From assembly GCA_031278935.1 (NCBI GenBank), contig JAITJK010000189.1:1-16815 (forward strand): 16,815 bases of DNA, in the 5' to 3' direction. Made by a program: the position numbers and the translations under genes. Below, one piece after another: positions 6,802 through 14,277 of the stretch; within the stretch, counting starts at the first letter, position 1, and every line of letters starts with the position of its first letter. Below the pieces are notes generated by a model, which ran no database searches, was not told the origin of the DNA, and was given only the letters and a program-made list of their open reading frames with translations. Origin of the DNA: Spirochaetaceae bacterium (GTDB taxonomy: Bacteria; Spirochaetota; Spirochaetia; Treponematales; Breznakiellaceae).

Positions 6802-7554
6802 ATGATCGAAGAAGACATTCTCACCATAGATGAAGTAGCTCAATATTTACGGGTTTCCGAACGGACGGTGTATGACTGGGCGCAAAAGGGGGAGATTCCC
6901 GCAGGGAAAATCGGGACGGCCTGGCGGTTTAAGAAGGCAGAGATCGAGAAATGGGTGAACGACCGGCTTTCCAATACCGGGGGGGCAGCGATGGAGACCG
7001 GGTCGATTAATGTGGAGTCGATTATTTCGCCGGATCGGATTTTGTTTCTTAACTATGCCACCAAACGGGACGTCCTGTTGGCTATGATAGACAATATATC
7101 CCTGGCGCCGCAGATAAAAAACCGGGAAGAATTGTCCGTGGAGATTCTGAAACGAGAAGCCCTGATGAGTACCGCCATAGGCCGGGGGATTGCCATTCCC
7201 CATGTGCGCCTTGCCTCGGTTACGGACCTGGTGATGTCCGTGGGCATAAGCCGGAAGGATATTATTGATTTTCAAGCCTTGGACGACGAGCCAGTGCGCC
7301 TCCTTTTCATGATCGTAGCGGCAGTGAATCAGCACGTATACTATCTACGGACCCTGTCGTTTTTCAGCGCCCGGCTAAGGAACGAGGAAATGCGGAAGTC
7401 CTTGCTCAAGGCCAATACTCCCCAGGAGGTATACCAGCTCTTGGTGGGCTCTGGAAACATTCCCCTGGGATTCGAGCGGCCCCTCCCCCCTGAGGAACCA
7501 CCGGAGCAGGCTGCTGTGGCAGCCCATACGGAGGGCCAAGGCCCAGGGGACTAG
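6802..7554 (+). CDS. Excisionase-type HTH domain fused to PTS EIIA (PtsN-like) domain
   Basis: The N-terminal 55 residues are a MerR/excisionase-like winged helix (LTIDEVAQYLRVSERTVYDW, then GEIPAGKIGTAWRF and KAEIEKW), predicted to bind DNA. Residues about 70-220 form an EIIA domain of the fructose/nitrogen (PtsN) class. The phosphorylatable His is H134 in the motif AIGRGIAIPHVR. A Pro/Ala/Glu-rich tail follows. The fusion suggests phosphorylation from HPr could tune a transcriptional or sensory output. T. pallidum has PtsN-like proteins, and I recall this fusion from spirochaetes. ATG codons lie at 6799 and 6802. AAGGAG at 6791-6796 is 2 nt from the first and 5 nt from the second, so the second is preferred. 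The gene has its own promoter. Confidence 0.85.
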   Translation: MIEEDILTIDEVAQYLRVSERTVYDWAQKGEIPAGKIGTAWRFKKAEIEKWVNDRLSNTGGAAMETGSINVESIISPDRILFLNYATKRDVLLAMIDNISLAPQIKNREELSVEILKREALMSTAIGRGIAIPHVRLASVTDLVMSVGISRKDIIDFQALDDEPVRLLFMIVAAVNQHVYYLRTLSFFSARLRNEEMRKSLLKANTPQEVYQLLVGSGNIPLGFERPLPPEEPPEQAAVAAHTEGQGPGD

Positions 7555-7602
7555 CGACGCTCCTGAAGCATTGCGCTGAAGGCGCCGCACAAACCGAGGG
7601 CT

Positions 7603-8637
7603 TTATTCGGAGGCGAAGCGGTCAAAAAATTCTTCCAGGATCTCTTGTACATTATCATCTGGGGTGTCCGCCTGTACCGCCGTCGGCAGATTGGCCGCCG
7701 TAGCTAGGGCGTCAAAATCCCTAGCCCCATACCGGAAATGGAAGTGTAGCGCGCCGCCGGGATCGTCTTGGCCGGGAACCGTGGCGATCAAGCAACGGTA
7801 GTGGTCGCTGCGATCCGACTCAAAGGCGTACCAAATCCCTCTGCCAGGTTCGATTATCCGCGTTAGCCGGTAATCTATGGCTGTAGCTGCACCTTTAGCG
7901 TCCCGCTCAGTATAGAGGATGAGGGTGTCCCCCTCGATTTTCATGGACGTAAAATCCGTCACCAGATATTCGGCGAGATTCGCCTTGGCCTCATCCTTTC
8001 CCGCAAAAATCCCCGCAAAAGACGGCTCATCCAGATAACTCGCAAGGGAGTTATAGGTCCCCTCCCAGCGCTGTAGCGAGGCGAAGCGGTCAAAAAATTC
8101 TTCCAGGCTTTCTTGTACGTTATCATCCGGGGTGTCCGCCTGTACCGCCGTCGGCAGTTTGGCCGCCGTAGCTAGGGCGTCAAAATCCCTAGCCCCATAC
8201 CGGAAATGGAAGTGTAGCGCGCCGCCGGGATCGTCTTGGCCGGGAACCGTGGCGATCAAACAACGGTAGTGGTCGCTGCGATCCGACTCAAAGGCATACC
8301 AAACCCCTCTGCCGGGTTCGATTATCCGCTTAAAGGTGTAGTGTATGGTGGCTGCTGCGCCTTTAGCGTCCCGCTCAGTATAGAGGGTGAGGGTGTCCCC
8401 CTCGATTTTCATGGACGCAAAATCCGTCGCCAGGTATTCGCCAAGATCCGCCTTGGCCGCGTCTTTATCCGCAAAAATCCCCGCAAAAGACGGCTCATCC
8501 AGATAACTCGCAAGGGAGTTATAGGTCCCGTTCCATTGGGCCAGTTCTGGCTCCCCGGCGCCCTTGGCGGTGGCACAGCCCAAAACCATAAAGGGCAACA
8601 ACAATCCTATGGCCAGGACCCGTACATATCCTTTCAT
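7603..8637 (-). CDS. Lipoprotein with two tandem ZinT-like metal-binding domains
   Basis: The 344-aa product has a lipoprotein signal peptide (lipobox V18-L19-G20, acylated C21), then two near-identical 156-aa domains at about 35-190 and 191-344. Each resembles ZinT/YodA, the periplasmic zinc-binding lipocalin-like protein also fused to AdcA: a W-x-G-T-Y-N-S-L start, a GVWYAFE strand, the HFHFRYG motif (H142/H144 and H298/H300), then LPTAVQAD and a C-terminal EEFF helix. In E. coli ZinT the HxH pair plus a preceding His bind zinc. That upstream His is not at the expected spacing here, so H123/H279 or nearby Asp may substitute. The start is supported by AGGAGG 6 nt upstream. The likely role is metal (zinc) capture at the cell envelope; this is inference from the fold. 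Confidence 0.82.
   Translation of the reverse strand: MKGYVRVLAIGLLLPFMVLGCATAKGAGEPELAQWNGTYNSLASYLDEPSFAGIFADKDAAKADLGEYLATDFASMKIEGDTLTLYTERDAKGAAATIHYTFKRIIEPGRGVWYAFESDRSDHYRCLIATVPGQDDPGGALHFHFRYGARDFDALATAAKLPTAVQADTPDDNVQESLEEFFDRFASLQRWEGTYNSLASYLDEPSFAGIFAGKDEAKANLAEYLVTDFTSMKIEGDTLILYTERDAKGAATAIDYRLTRIIEPGRGIWYAFESDRSDHYRCLIATVPGQDDPGGALHFHFRYGARDFDALATAANLPTAVQADTPDDNVQEILEEFFDRFASE
7611..8546 (-). repeat. In-frame tandem duplication, 468-bp unit, inside the ZinT-like gene
   Basis: Positions 7611-8078 and 8079-8546 align at an exact offset of 468 bp (156 codons) with only scattered substitutions and no frame-breaking gaps over most of their length. Long stretches match, for example around the HFHFRYG codons at both copies. 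Divergence is highest at the outer edges. This points to a fairly recent in-frame duplication, or to copies kept alike by gene conversion. Confidence 0.9.
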
Positions 8638-8660
8638 AATAGTCCTCCTGATGGATAATA

Positions 8661-8694
8661 TTAGAATAATCTAACTTTAATTAGTTTATACTAA
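8661..8694. promoter_or_regulatory. Operator-like array: alternating TTAG/CTAA half-sites every 10 bp
   Basis: On the plus strand the order is TTAG (8661-8664), N6, CTAA (8671-8674), N6, TTAG (8681-8684), N6, CTAA (8691-8694). This makes two 14-bp dyads with centres exactly 20 bp apart, about two helical turns. The distal dyad covers the -10 box of the ZinT-like gene and the proximal one lies at or just after the transcription start. A repressor such as a metal-responsive regulator (DtxR/TroR, Zur or AdcR class) is a reasonable candidate, but the site matches no consensus I can name with certainty. Confidence 0.6.
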
Positions 8695-8711
8695 CATATA
8701 ACCCTTGTCAA
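8685..8711 (-). promoter_or_regulatory. Promoter of the ZinT-like lipoprotein gene
   Basis: On the minus strand a perfect TTGACA (8706-8711) precedes TATAAA (8685-8690) with a 15-nt spacer, which is short of the ideal 17. The -10 lies inside the distal TTAG-N6-CTAA dyad, so a bound repressor would occlude it. The leader to the ATG at 8637 would be about 40 nt. Confidence 0.55.
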
Positions 8712-8737
8712 GCAACCTACTGTGGAGGCCTGTTGGG

Positions 8738-8772
8738 GTCATTGCAAGCGCGGTGAAGTAATCCAGAGGAGC
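8738..8772. repeat. Dispersed palindrome repeat, copy D (left arm only)
   Basis: GTCATTGCAAGCGCGGTGAA then GTAATCCAGAGGAGC matches the left arms of copies B and C, ending at the same AGAGGAGC junction. No recognisable right arm follows before the next gene. It is read as a truncated copy. Confidence 0.65.
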
Positions 8773-8804
8773 ATTCACTACCCATACATTAGGCGCCCGC
8801 CGCC

Positions 8805-8817
8805 GGGGTCTGACCCC
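8805..8817. repeat. Short palindrome GGGGTC-T-GACCCC
   Basis: This is a perfect 6-bp inverted repeat around one base, between the AlgJ-like gene stop and the promoter region of the ZinT-like gene. A similar core, GGTCTGACCCC, recurs at 15827-15837 after cysK. It is a possible second small repeat family; with two copies the support is limited. Confidence 0.4.
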
Positions 8818-8835
8818 AGCCACAGGTATGGCGGG

Positions 8836-10122
8836 CTAGCGAAAATCAAACATCTCGGGGCGCCCCGCTAAAACAGACGGGTTGTATAGCACCACCACCA
8901 TATCCGGCTTGTGCTGTGCGATATAGCCCTGCACACTGCCGTGATAATGCCGCAAATCGAGGATATGCAAGTCCTCAAGACCCGGGCTTATAAAGGGAGA
9001 GACCACATTGGCAAAGGAATCCTTGATAAGGAGCAGTTTTTTGCCTTCCCCCGCTGGAATATAGTGGTTATGCACGGTTATCACGGGTCTATCCCCATAC
9101 ATATAGGCCCCGTAGGGGCTTAGGTGATAATAGTTTTTGGTCGCAAGGTGATAGAGATCGTAAAAAATATCCCCCTGCCCCCGGCGATCCAGTCCTATAT
9201 CGGGAATCTTCAGGGAAAAATCTTCCGTAAAGGCAGGAATTATGAGGGTAAAATCTTCCGCTTGGGCATGGACAAGGGTAACCTTTTTCCCCCGACTGCC
9301 GAGAAACCACTCCTGGTAGACCCTGTGGTCATAGGAGCCCGGGCTGGCCAAGGCGAGGTCAAAGGCAAAGCCATACTGCCGGTTCAGATGGTCCATAAGA
9401 ATGCCGCTAGCCCACAATCCGGTTTCCGCCTTCCAATGATGGTCGGTCTTATAGAACAAAGCGTGATGATCCTGCGGTTCCGGCCCGATAAAGGTCCGCA
9501 GGTCCAACGCGGGAACCTGCCGAAGGGCCAGGGCGTCCAGGAAATCATCGGCGTTTTGGTTGGAAAAATCCCGGGAACCGGCTATCCGGTCCTTAGGGGC
9601 GATTTTGTATGGGGCCAGGACATATAAAAAAGCCATCCCCTCCCTGCGCAGGAACTCATAAAAGCCTTGCAAGGCGCTGGCCGAGGGCGCGACATCCTGT
9701 TTTGTCACTACCTCGCTCAAATAGCCATCCCCCAGGTCAAGCACCCCGGCGTTTAAGAAGTCCCAGCCCATGAGCTGTTCATAGACTATGGCCCACTCAA
9801 CGAACATGTCCCGGTTTACCAGGATTTCCTGGGTATACTGCTCGATCTTGGGTTTAAGGGCCTCTACCCGCCCTTTCAGCCGATCCAGCGCACTTACCCG
9901 GGCCTCTGGGGCGTCTTGAACGGGGTACAGCCGTTCCCAGGGAATAGGGTTCGTTATGTAGGGGGGGCTAGGGGGCATATCAAACAATACCGCCTGGGTA
10001 AACCCGTTGTACAGAGCAAACCTTTCTATCAAGACATTCTGGGTAAAAGCCCGCAGGAGTATACACCCCATGAACAAGATCAATAGGCCCATACAGCCCT
10101 TCACCACTATCTTCTGTATCAT
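8836..10122 (-). CDS. AlgJ/AlgX-like SGNH-family polysaccharide O-acetylation protein
   Basis: The protein resembles AlgJ/AlgX/DltD-type extracytoplasmic SGNH proteins that work with an MBOAT partner to transfer acetyl groups to an exported polysaccharide. From the ATG at 10122 the 428-aa chain starts with a membrane anchor (about residues 5-27), followed by a periplasmic domain. Catalytic-type motifs are YKTDHHW (D227 and H229) and the nucleophile block LLLIKDSFANVVSPF (S370), in the order seen in AlgJ. I prefer ATG at 10122 over a TTG at 10143 because AAGGAGG lies about 6 nt before it, inside the longer frame. It starts 28 nt after the MBOAT gene, so the pair forms an operon. The polymer acted on is unknown. 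Confidence 0.8.
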   Translation of the reverse strand: MIQKIVVKGCMGLLILFMGCILLRAFTQNVLIERFALYNGFTQAVLFDMPPSPPYITNPIPWERLYPVQDAPEARVSALDRLKGRVEALKPKIEQYTQEILVNRDMFVEWAIVYEQLMGWDFLNAGVLDLGDGYLSEVVTKQDVAPSASALQGFYEFLRREGMAFLYVLAPYKIAPKDRIAGSRDFSNQNADDFLDALALRQVPALDLRTFIGPEPQDHHALFYKTDHHWKAETGLWASGILMDHLNRQYGFAFDLALASPGSYDHRVYQEWFLGSRGKKVTLVHAQAEDFTLIIPAFTEDFSLKIPDIGLDRRGQGDIFYDLYHLATKNYYHLSPYGAYMYGDRPVITVHNHYIPAGEGKKLLLIKDSFANVVSPFISPGLEDLHILDLRHYHGSVQGYIAQHKPDMVVVLYNPSVLAGRPEMFDFR

Positions 10123-10150
10123 GTTTTCCTCCTTTTTCTTCAAAAAATCC

Positions 10151-11548
10151 TTAAAAGTTAAAGTAGAGAAAGGGATTATAGGCGGATTTTATACAAACCA
10201 GGAGGGACAAGAGGAAGAGCGCCCCGTATCCCGCCGCCGCCGCCCCCTGATAGAAGCGTCCCCAGGAGGCGAGTTTCCGGCGGCACACCGCGAAAAGGGG
10301 CGTACACGCCGCCACCGCTACGAGGAGCACCCATTTCCCCTGAGAAAGACACGCCGTAAAGGTCTCGTCCGTGAGGCCCCCGCGGCCTAGGCCGAACAGG
10401 GCCTTGAGAAACCGCAGGGCTTCATGAAGGCTCTCAGCGCGGAAGATCACCCAGCCGATGATCACGAACAACAGGGTATAGAGCCGGGAGAAGCCTTTCA
10501 GTTTCCGGTCAATCTCCGTAAATTTTTCCAGGAGGATCAGGGCAAGGTAGAACAAGCCCCAGATGATGAAGGTCCACGCGGCCCCGTGCCAGAGGCCCGT
10601 TAAAAACCACACCAAAAGGAGGTTCACCACCTGTCTTCCTGCGCTCACCCGGTTCCCGCCTAGGGGGATATACACGTAATCCCGGAACCAGGCCCCTAAG
10701 GAGATATGCCACCGCCGCCAGAAATCCCGGATGGAAACTGCCATATAGGGATAGTTAAAATTCTCTAGGAAGTGAAAGCCGAAGATCCGCCCAAGCCCTA
10801 TGGCCATATCCGAATACCCGGCAAAGTCAAAAAAGATTTGCAGCGTATAGGCCACCGCCCCAAGCCACGCGGAGGCCAAGGAGAGTTCTCCCTCCAGGCT
10901 GAAGATTTGGTCCGCTATATAGCCCACATAATTGGCGATCAATACTTTCTTGCTTAAGCCCAGGATAAAGCGGCTGAAGCCCTGTACCACATCCTCCGTC
11001 TTTTCCCTGCGGTCCGTGATTTCTTGGGCGATGGTCTCGTAACGCACGATGGGTCCCGCGATAAGCTGGGGAAACAGGGCGATATACAGGGCCAGGTGCA
11101 GCGGATTGGGCTGGACCTGGGTTTTCCTATAATACACGTCAAAGAGGTAGGAGAGGATTTGAAAGGTAAAGAAGGATATGCCGATGGGCAGGGCTATGGA
11201 AAGGCCGAATCCTTCCCCTCGCAGCAGGAGGCCTAGGTTCAGGGCGATAAAGGAGGCGTACTTAAACACCCCCAACAGGGCGACGTTGTAGCCCACCCCT
11301 AGGCAGAGGAGGATTTTTCTCGCGCTGCGGCCTTCCTGCCGGGCCATGAGGAGTCCTAAAAGCCAGTTGACTCCTATGGAAAAGAGCATGACCAGCACAA
11401 AAACCGGCTCTCCCCAAGCGTAAAAGCCGATACTGGCCAATAAAAGGAAGGCGTTTTTGAAAAGCCTGCCTTTCACCAGGGGGTTAAAATAGCCGGTTAA
11501 GACCAGGGGTAAAAAGAGGAACAGAAAGAGGCCTGATGAAAACACCAT
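10151..11548 (-). CDS. MBOAT-family O-acyltransferase (AlgI-like)
   Basis: This is a polytopic membrane acyltransferase that moves acyl groups, probably acetyl, across the inner membrane for modification of a surface polymer. The 465-aa sequence has the family's start (MVFSSGLFLFLFLPLVLTGY), many hydrophobic segments, and QLIAGPIVRY near 161-170. The signature FNYPYMAVSIRDFWRRWHIS with H281 is followed by GAWFRDYVYIPLGGNR. The essential MBOAT His is H321 in LTGLWHGAAWTFIIWG. The downstream AlgJ-like gene is its expected partner. The ribosome site is weak. A 17-nt G run (C run on the coding strand) lies 44-60 nt upstream of the ATG, which suggests variable expression. Confidence 0.9.
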   Translation of the reverse strand: MVFSSGLFLFLFLPLVLTGYFNPLVKGRLFKNAFLLLASIGFYAWGEPVFVLVMLFSIGVNWLLGLLMARQEGRSARKILLCLGVGYNVALLGVFKYASFIALNLGLLLRGEGFGLSIALPIGISFFTFQILSYLFDVYYRKTQVQPNPLHLALYIALFPQLIAGPIVRYETIAQEITDRREKTEDVVQGFSRFILGLSKKVLIANYVGYIADQIFSLEGELSLASAWLGAVAYTLQIFFDFAGYSDMAIGLGRIFGFHFLENFNYPYMAVSIRDFWRRWHISLGAWFRDYVYIPLGGNRVSAGRQVVNLLLVWFLTGLWHGAAWTFIIWGLFYLALILLEKFTEIDRKLKGFSRLYTLLFVIIGWVIFRAESLHEALRFLKALFGLGRGGLTDETFTACLSQGKWVLLVAVAACTPLFAVCRRKLASWGRFYQGAAAAGYGALFLLSLLVCIKSAYNPFLYFNF

Positions 11549-11591
11549 ACTCAGGCCCCCGTTCCCGGATTTCCGGGTCCAGCTACCCTAC

Positions 11592-11608
11592 GGGGGGGGG
11601 GGGGGGGG
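11592..11608. repeat. Homopolymeric tract, 17 consecutive G (C on the coding strand of the MBOAT operon)
   Basis: Seventeen G in a row lie between the candidate promoter (11644-11670) and the MBOAT start (11548), flanked by TATATAAAC. Tracts this long are prone to slipped-strand length change. In Treponema pallidum, poly-G tracts upstream of some genes are known to modulate expression. The exact count could be affected by sequencing error. Confidence 0.9.
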
Positions 11609-11643
11609 TATATAAACAAAAACATGTGCACCATAGCGGCCAC

Positions 11644-11670
11644 CCTATACTATCTTGCCCAATAAGTCAA
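11644..11670 (-). promoter_or_regulatory. Candidate promoter for the MBOAT-AlgJ-like operon
   Basis: On the minus strand TTGACT (11665-11670) is followed after 15 nt by TATAGG (11644-11649). The spacer contains GGGCAAGA and TAG, closely resembling the cysK promoter at 14759-14787 but 2 nt shorter. The poly-C tract would then fall within the leader RNA. An alternative -10, TATATA (11609-11614), directly abuts the tract but has no good -35. Confidence 0.45.
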
Positions 11671-11701
11671 GCCCATTTACCCCGGAGGCATATTAGGGTA
11701 G

Positions 11702-11730
11702 GGGATTATTTCGGCGATCCGCGCCTGGAG
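11702..11730. repeat. Dispersed palindrome repeat, copy E (right arm only)
   Basis: GGGATTATTTCGGCGATCC then GCGCCTGGAG matches the right arm of copies A and C (GGATTGTTTCGGCG...). No left arm precedes it and the terminal ATGACG is missing. It is read as a decayed copy in the gap between thrA and the MBOAT operon. Confidence 0.5.
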
Positions 11731-11775
11731 ATTTAAACAAAAGCAATACTGGTAAGACGACGAGGAACAGCTATG

Positions 11776-11799
11776 GGCCTTCCTCAAAGCCGGAAGGCC
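11776..11799 (-). terminator. Possible terminator hairpin after thrA (no U-tract)
   Basis: GGCCTTCC (11776-11783) and GGAAGGCC (11792-11799) form a perfect 8-bp stem with an 8-nt loop, starting 9 nt after the thrA stop. No run of U follows on the minus strand, so it may be a weak or factor-assisted terminator or a 3'-end stabilising hairpin. Confidence 0.45.
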
Positions 11800-11808
11800 A
11801 ACAGATGC

Positions 11809-14277
11809 TTAGACTAGGGTGCGGGCTATCCGTAGGATGTCCGCGAAGACCCCACCTGCGGTAACTTGAGCCCCAGCCCCCGGGCCTTTGATCACAATGG
11901 ATAAGGCCGAATACCGGTCCGTAGTAATCACCACGATATTATCCGAGTCCACTAGGGACCGGAAGGGACTTCCCGCAGGCTCGGACCGCAGGGTAAGCCG
12001 GGCGGACCCCCCTTCGATAACCGCCACGTACCGCAACGCCTCTCCCCGGGCTGCTGCCGCAGCCCGGCGCTGCTCAAAGGCCTCGTCGGACTTTTCCAGT
12101 TCTGTGAAAAAAGCCTCCACCCCTGCAGCAGCAAAACACGCCGCAGGGAGAATAGGCTCAATCATCACATCGCTAAATTCCAGAACCATACCGCATTCCC
12201 GGGCCAGAATCAGGGCTTTCCGAGCCGCGTCCTTGGCATTGAGATCATCCCGGGGATCCGGCTCCGTATAGCCCTTGGCCTTGGCGTCCCGGACCAGGGC
12301 GGAAAAAGGCCGACTCCCGTCGTAGTTGTTGAAGATAAAGCTCAAAGTCCCAGATAACACCGCCTCGATCCGCCGGACCTTGTCCCCGGATAAAAACAAG
12401 TCCCGCAAGGTGGAAATCACCGGTAGCCCCGCACAGACCGTAACCTCGTAGAGATAGGGAATGCCCCGGTCTTTGGACAGGGTAATCAGCCGCTTGTAAT
12501 AGTCGTAGGGCCCGGAATTGGCCCGTTTATTCGGCGTAACCACGGGGATAGCGGCCCTCAGAATCTGTTCATACTGGGCAGCCACATCATCACTGGCTGT
12601 ACAGTCGCAAAACGCGCTGTTCGGTAGATTCAGTTGCTGCATCCGCTCAATAAAGCCTTCCAGCGTAAAAGGCTCCACCTTCGGGTCCTTGCCGGAAAGA
12701 GATTTTATCTCCTTGGGTTCCAATCCCTCCGGGTTAAAGCGCATATACCGAGAATTGGCCGCCCCTACCAGGTTGATGCGAATCTGGTGCTCCCCAGCGA
12801 GAACTTCCTGCTGGTCCGCAAGCTGGTCCAATAGGGTCCCGCCGATAAGCCCTATCCCCAAAAGGAACAAGTTCACCGACCGGGCCCCGGCAAGGAAAAA
12901 TACCTCGTGGATGGCATTCAAGGCCTTGGCCTGATCCTGCCGGGCAATGACTGCGGAAATGTTAAGCTCCGACGAGCCCTGGGCAATAGCCACCACATTC
13001 ACCCCGTTGCGGCCCAGAGCATGAAATATCCTGCCGGAAATCCCGGAGGTCAGTTTCATCCGGCACCCTACCACCGCGATGATGGCCAAATCCGATTCGA
13101 TCACCGGCTCGTCCAGCACTCCCCGATCGATCTCCCCCTGGAATTCCTCCCGTACCGCCACTTCCGCCCCCTGGGCGTCATCTGGCAAGACCGCAAAACA
13201 GATGGAGTATTCGCTAGAACTCTGGGTGATGAGGATAATGTTAATCCCCCGCCGGGCCAGAGCCCCAAAAAGCCGGGAAGAAAAGCCCGCCACCCCTACC
13301 ATACCCGATCCCTGGACCCGGATGAGCACCACATGATTCATGGAACTAATGCCCCGGATGGGATAGGGCCCAGAATCAATGTCCTTCACGATCCAGGTAC
13401 CTTTCCCCTCGGGGTTAAAAGTATTGCGGACCCGCAGGGGTATGCCTTTTTCCAGGGCGGGCCGGATGGTAGGCGGGTACAGGACTTGCGCACCGAAGTG
13501 GGAAAGCTCCATGGCTTCCACGTAAGACAGAGCGTCAATGGTGAAGGCGTTTTTCACCATCCGGGGATCCGCAGTGAGGATCCCGTCCACATCGGTCCAT
13601 ATCTCCACGCTTTCCGCTTCCAGCACCGCGCCGAACAAGGCGGCGCTTAAATCCGAGCCTCCTCGGCCCAGGGTGGTGGTGGCCCCTTCCTCGGTGGCGG
13701 CGATGAATCCCGTGGCAATTTGCAGGGGGAGGGTCTTAGGGTCTTTAAAGAAGGCACGGATCCGACGGGCGGTTTGCTCGGCTAAGACCTGGGCGTTTCC
13801 GTGGCGATTATCCGTGAGGATCAGGGTGCGGGTATCCAGGTACGCCGCAGGGACGTCTACAGCGCGGAGGACCTGGGCCAGAAGGGATGCGGAAAGACGC
13901 TCCCCGAAGCTCATCACTTCGTCCAGGATTCGGGGGGACAGTTCCCGCAAAATGGCCACACCGTCTAAGGTTCGGATAAGCTCTTCAAAAGCCTGGGTAA
14001 TCGAAACCATAGCCGGGGCTAAAGCGGAGTCCGGAAGAAACGCCGCAGCTACCGCCTGGTGCTGGTTTTGTATGGTTTGGGCCAAAGCGATGTAGGCATG
14101 ATCTCCAGCCTGAGCCCTTTGGGCCAGGTCAATCAGCGCGTCAGTAGCGCCCGCCATGGCTGAAGCCACCACCACCTGGACCTTCCCGGTGTGTTCATTA
14201 TCCTTGATAATCTCCACCACCTTACGGATCGCCTGTGCCGACCCCAGGGATGTACCGCCAAATTTCAGAACCCGCAT
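11809..14277 (-). CDS. thrA: Bifunctional aspartokinase / homoserine dehydrogenase
   Basis: This is one polypeptide for the first and third steps of the aspartate-family pathway: phosphorylation of Asp, and NAD(P)H reduction of aspartate semialdehyde to homoserine. The aspartokinase domain (1-295) has KFGGTS at 5-10, SFGERLSA at 123-130, TTLGRGGSDLSA around 201-212 and WTDVDGI. Two ACT-type regulatory repeats (about 315-460) carry GVAGFSSRLFGALARRGIN and GISGRIFHALGRNGVN. The dehydrogenase domain starts with the dinucleotide loop GIGLIGG (474-480), then TPNKRAN, LSGTLSFIFN, and the GYTEPDPRDDLNAKDAARK catalytic/substrate block near 669-687. Length (822 aa) matches ThrA. The ACT repeats imply allosteric feedback, probably by threonine. 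AAAGGGAA precedes the ATG. Confidence 0.96.
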   Translation of the reverse strand: MRVLKFGGTSLGSAQAIRKVVEIIKDNEHTGKVQVVVASAMAGATDALIDLAQRAQAGDHAYIALAQTIQNQHQAVAAAFLPDSALAPAMVSITQAFEELIRTLDGVAILRELSPRILDEVMSFGERLSASLLAQVLRAVDVPAAYLDTRTLILTDNRHGNAQVLAEQTARRIRAFFKDPKTLPLQIATGFIAATEEGATTTLGRGGSDLSAALFGAVLEAESVEIWTDVDGILTADPRMVKNAFTIDALSYVEAMELSHFGAQVLYPPTIRPALEKGIPLRVRNTFNPEGKGTWIVKDIDSGPYPIRGISSMNHVVLIRVQGSGMVGVAGFSSRLFGALARRGINIILITQSSSEYSICFAVLPDDAQGAEVAVREEFQGEIDRGVLDEPVIESDLAIIAVVGCRMKLTSGISGRIFHALGRNGVNVVAIAQGSSELNISAVIARQDQAKALNAIHEVFFLAGARSVNLFLLGIGLIGGTLLDQLADQQEVLAGEHQIRINLVGAANSRYMRFNPEGLEPKEIKSLSGKDPKVEPFTLEGFIERMQQLNLPNSAFCDCTASDDVAAQYEQILRAAIPVVTPNKRANSGPYDYYKRLITLSKDRGIPYLYEVTVCAGLPVISTLRDLFLSGDKVRRIEAVLSGTLSFIFNNYDGSRPFSALVRDAKAKGYTEPDPRDDLNAKDAARKALILARECGMVLEFSDVMIEPILPAACFAAAGVEAFFTELEKSDEAFEQRRAAAAARGEALRYVAVIEGGSARLTLRSEPAGSPFRSLVDSDNIVVITTDRYSALSIVIKGPGAGAQVTAGGVFADILRIARTLV

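Noticed and set aside
7611..8546. Assembly artefact as an explanation for the 468-bp tandem repeat
   Set aside because: The copies differ at many scattered positions, including several amino-acid changes, and keep frame, so they are distinct real copies rather than a duplicated contig end.
12907..13650. Long open frame (247 codons) on the plus strand inside thrA
   Set aside because: It lies antisense to the strongly supported aspartokinase/homoserine dehydrogenase gene, has low-complexity shadow composition (many Pro, Arg, His, Gly), no motif and no ribosome site.
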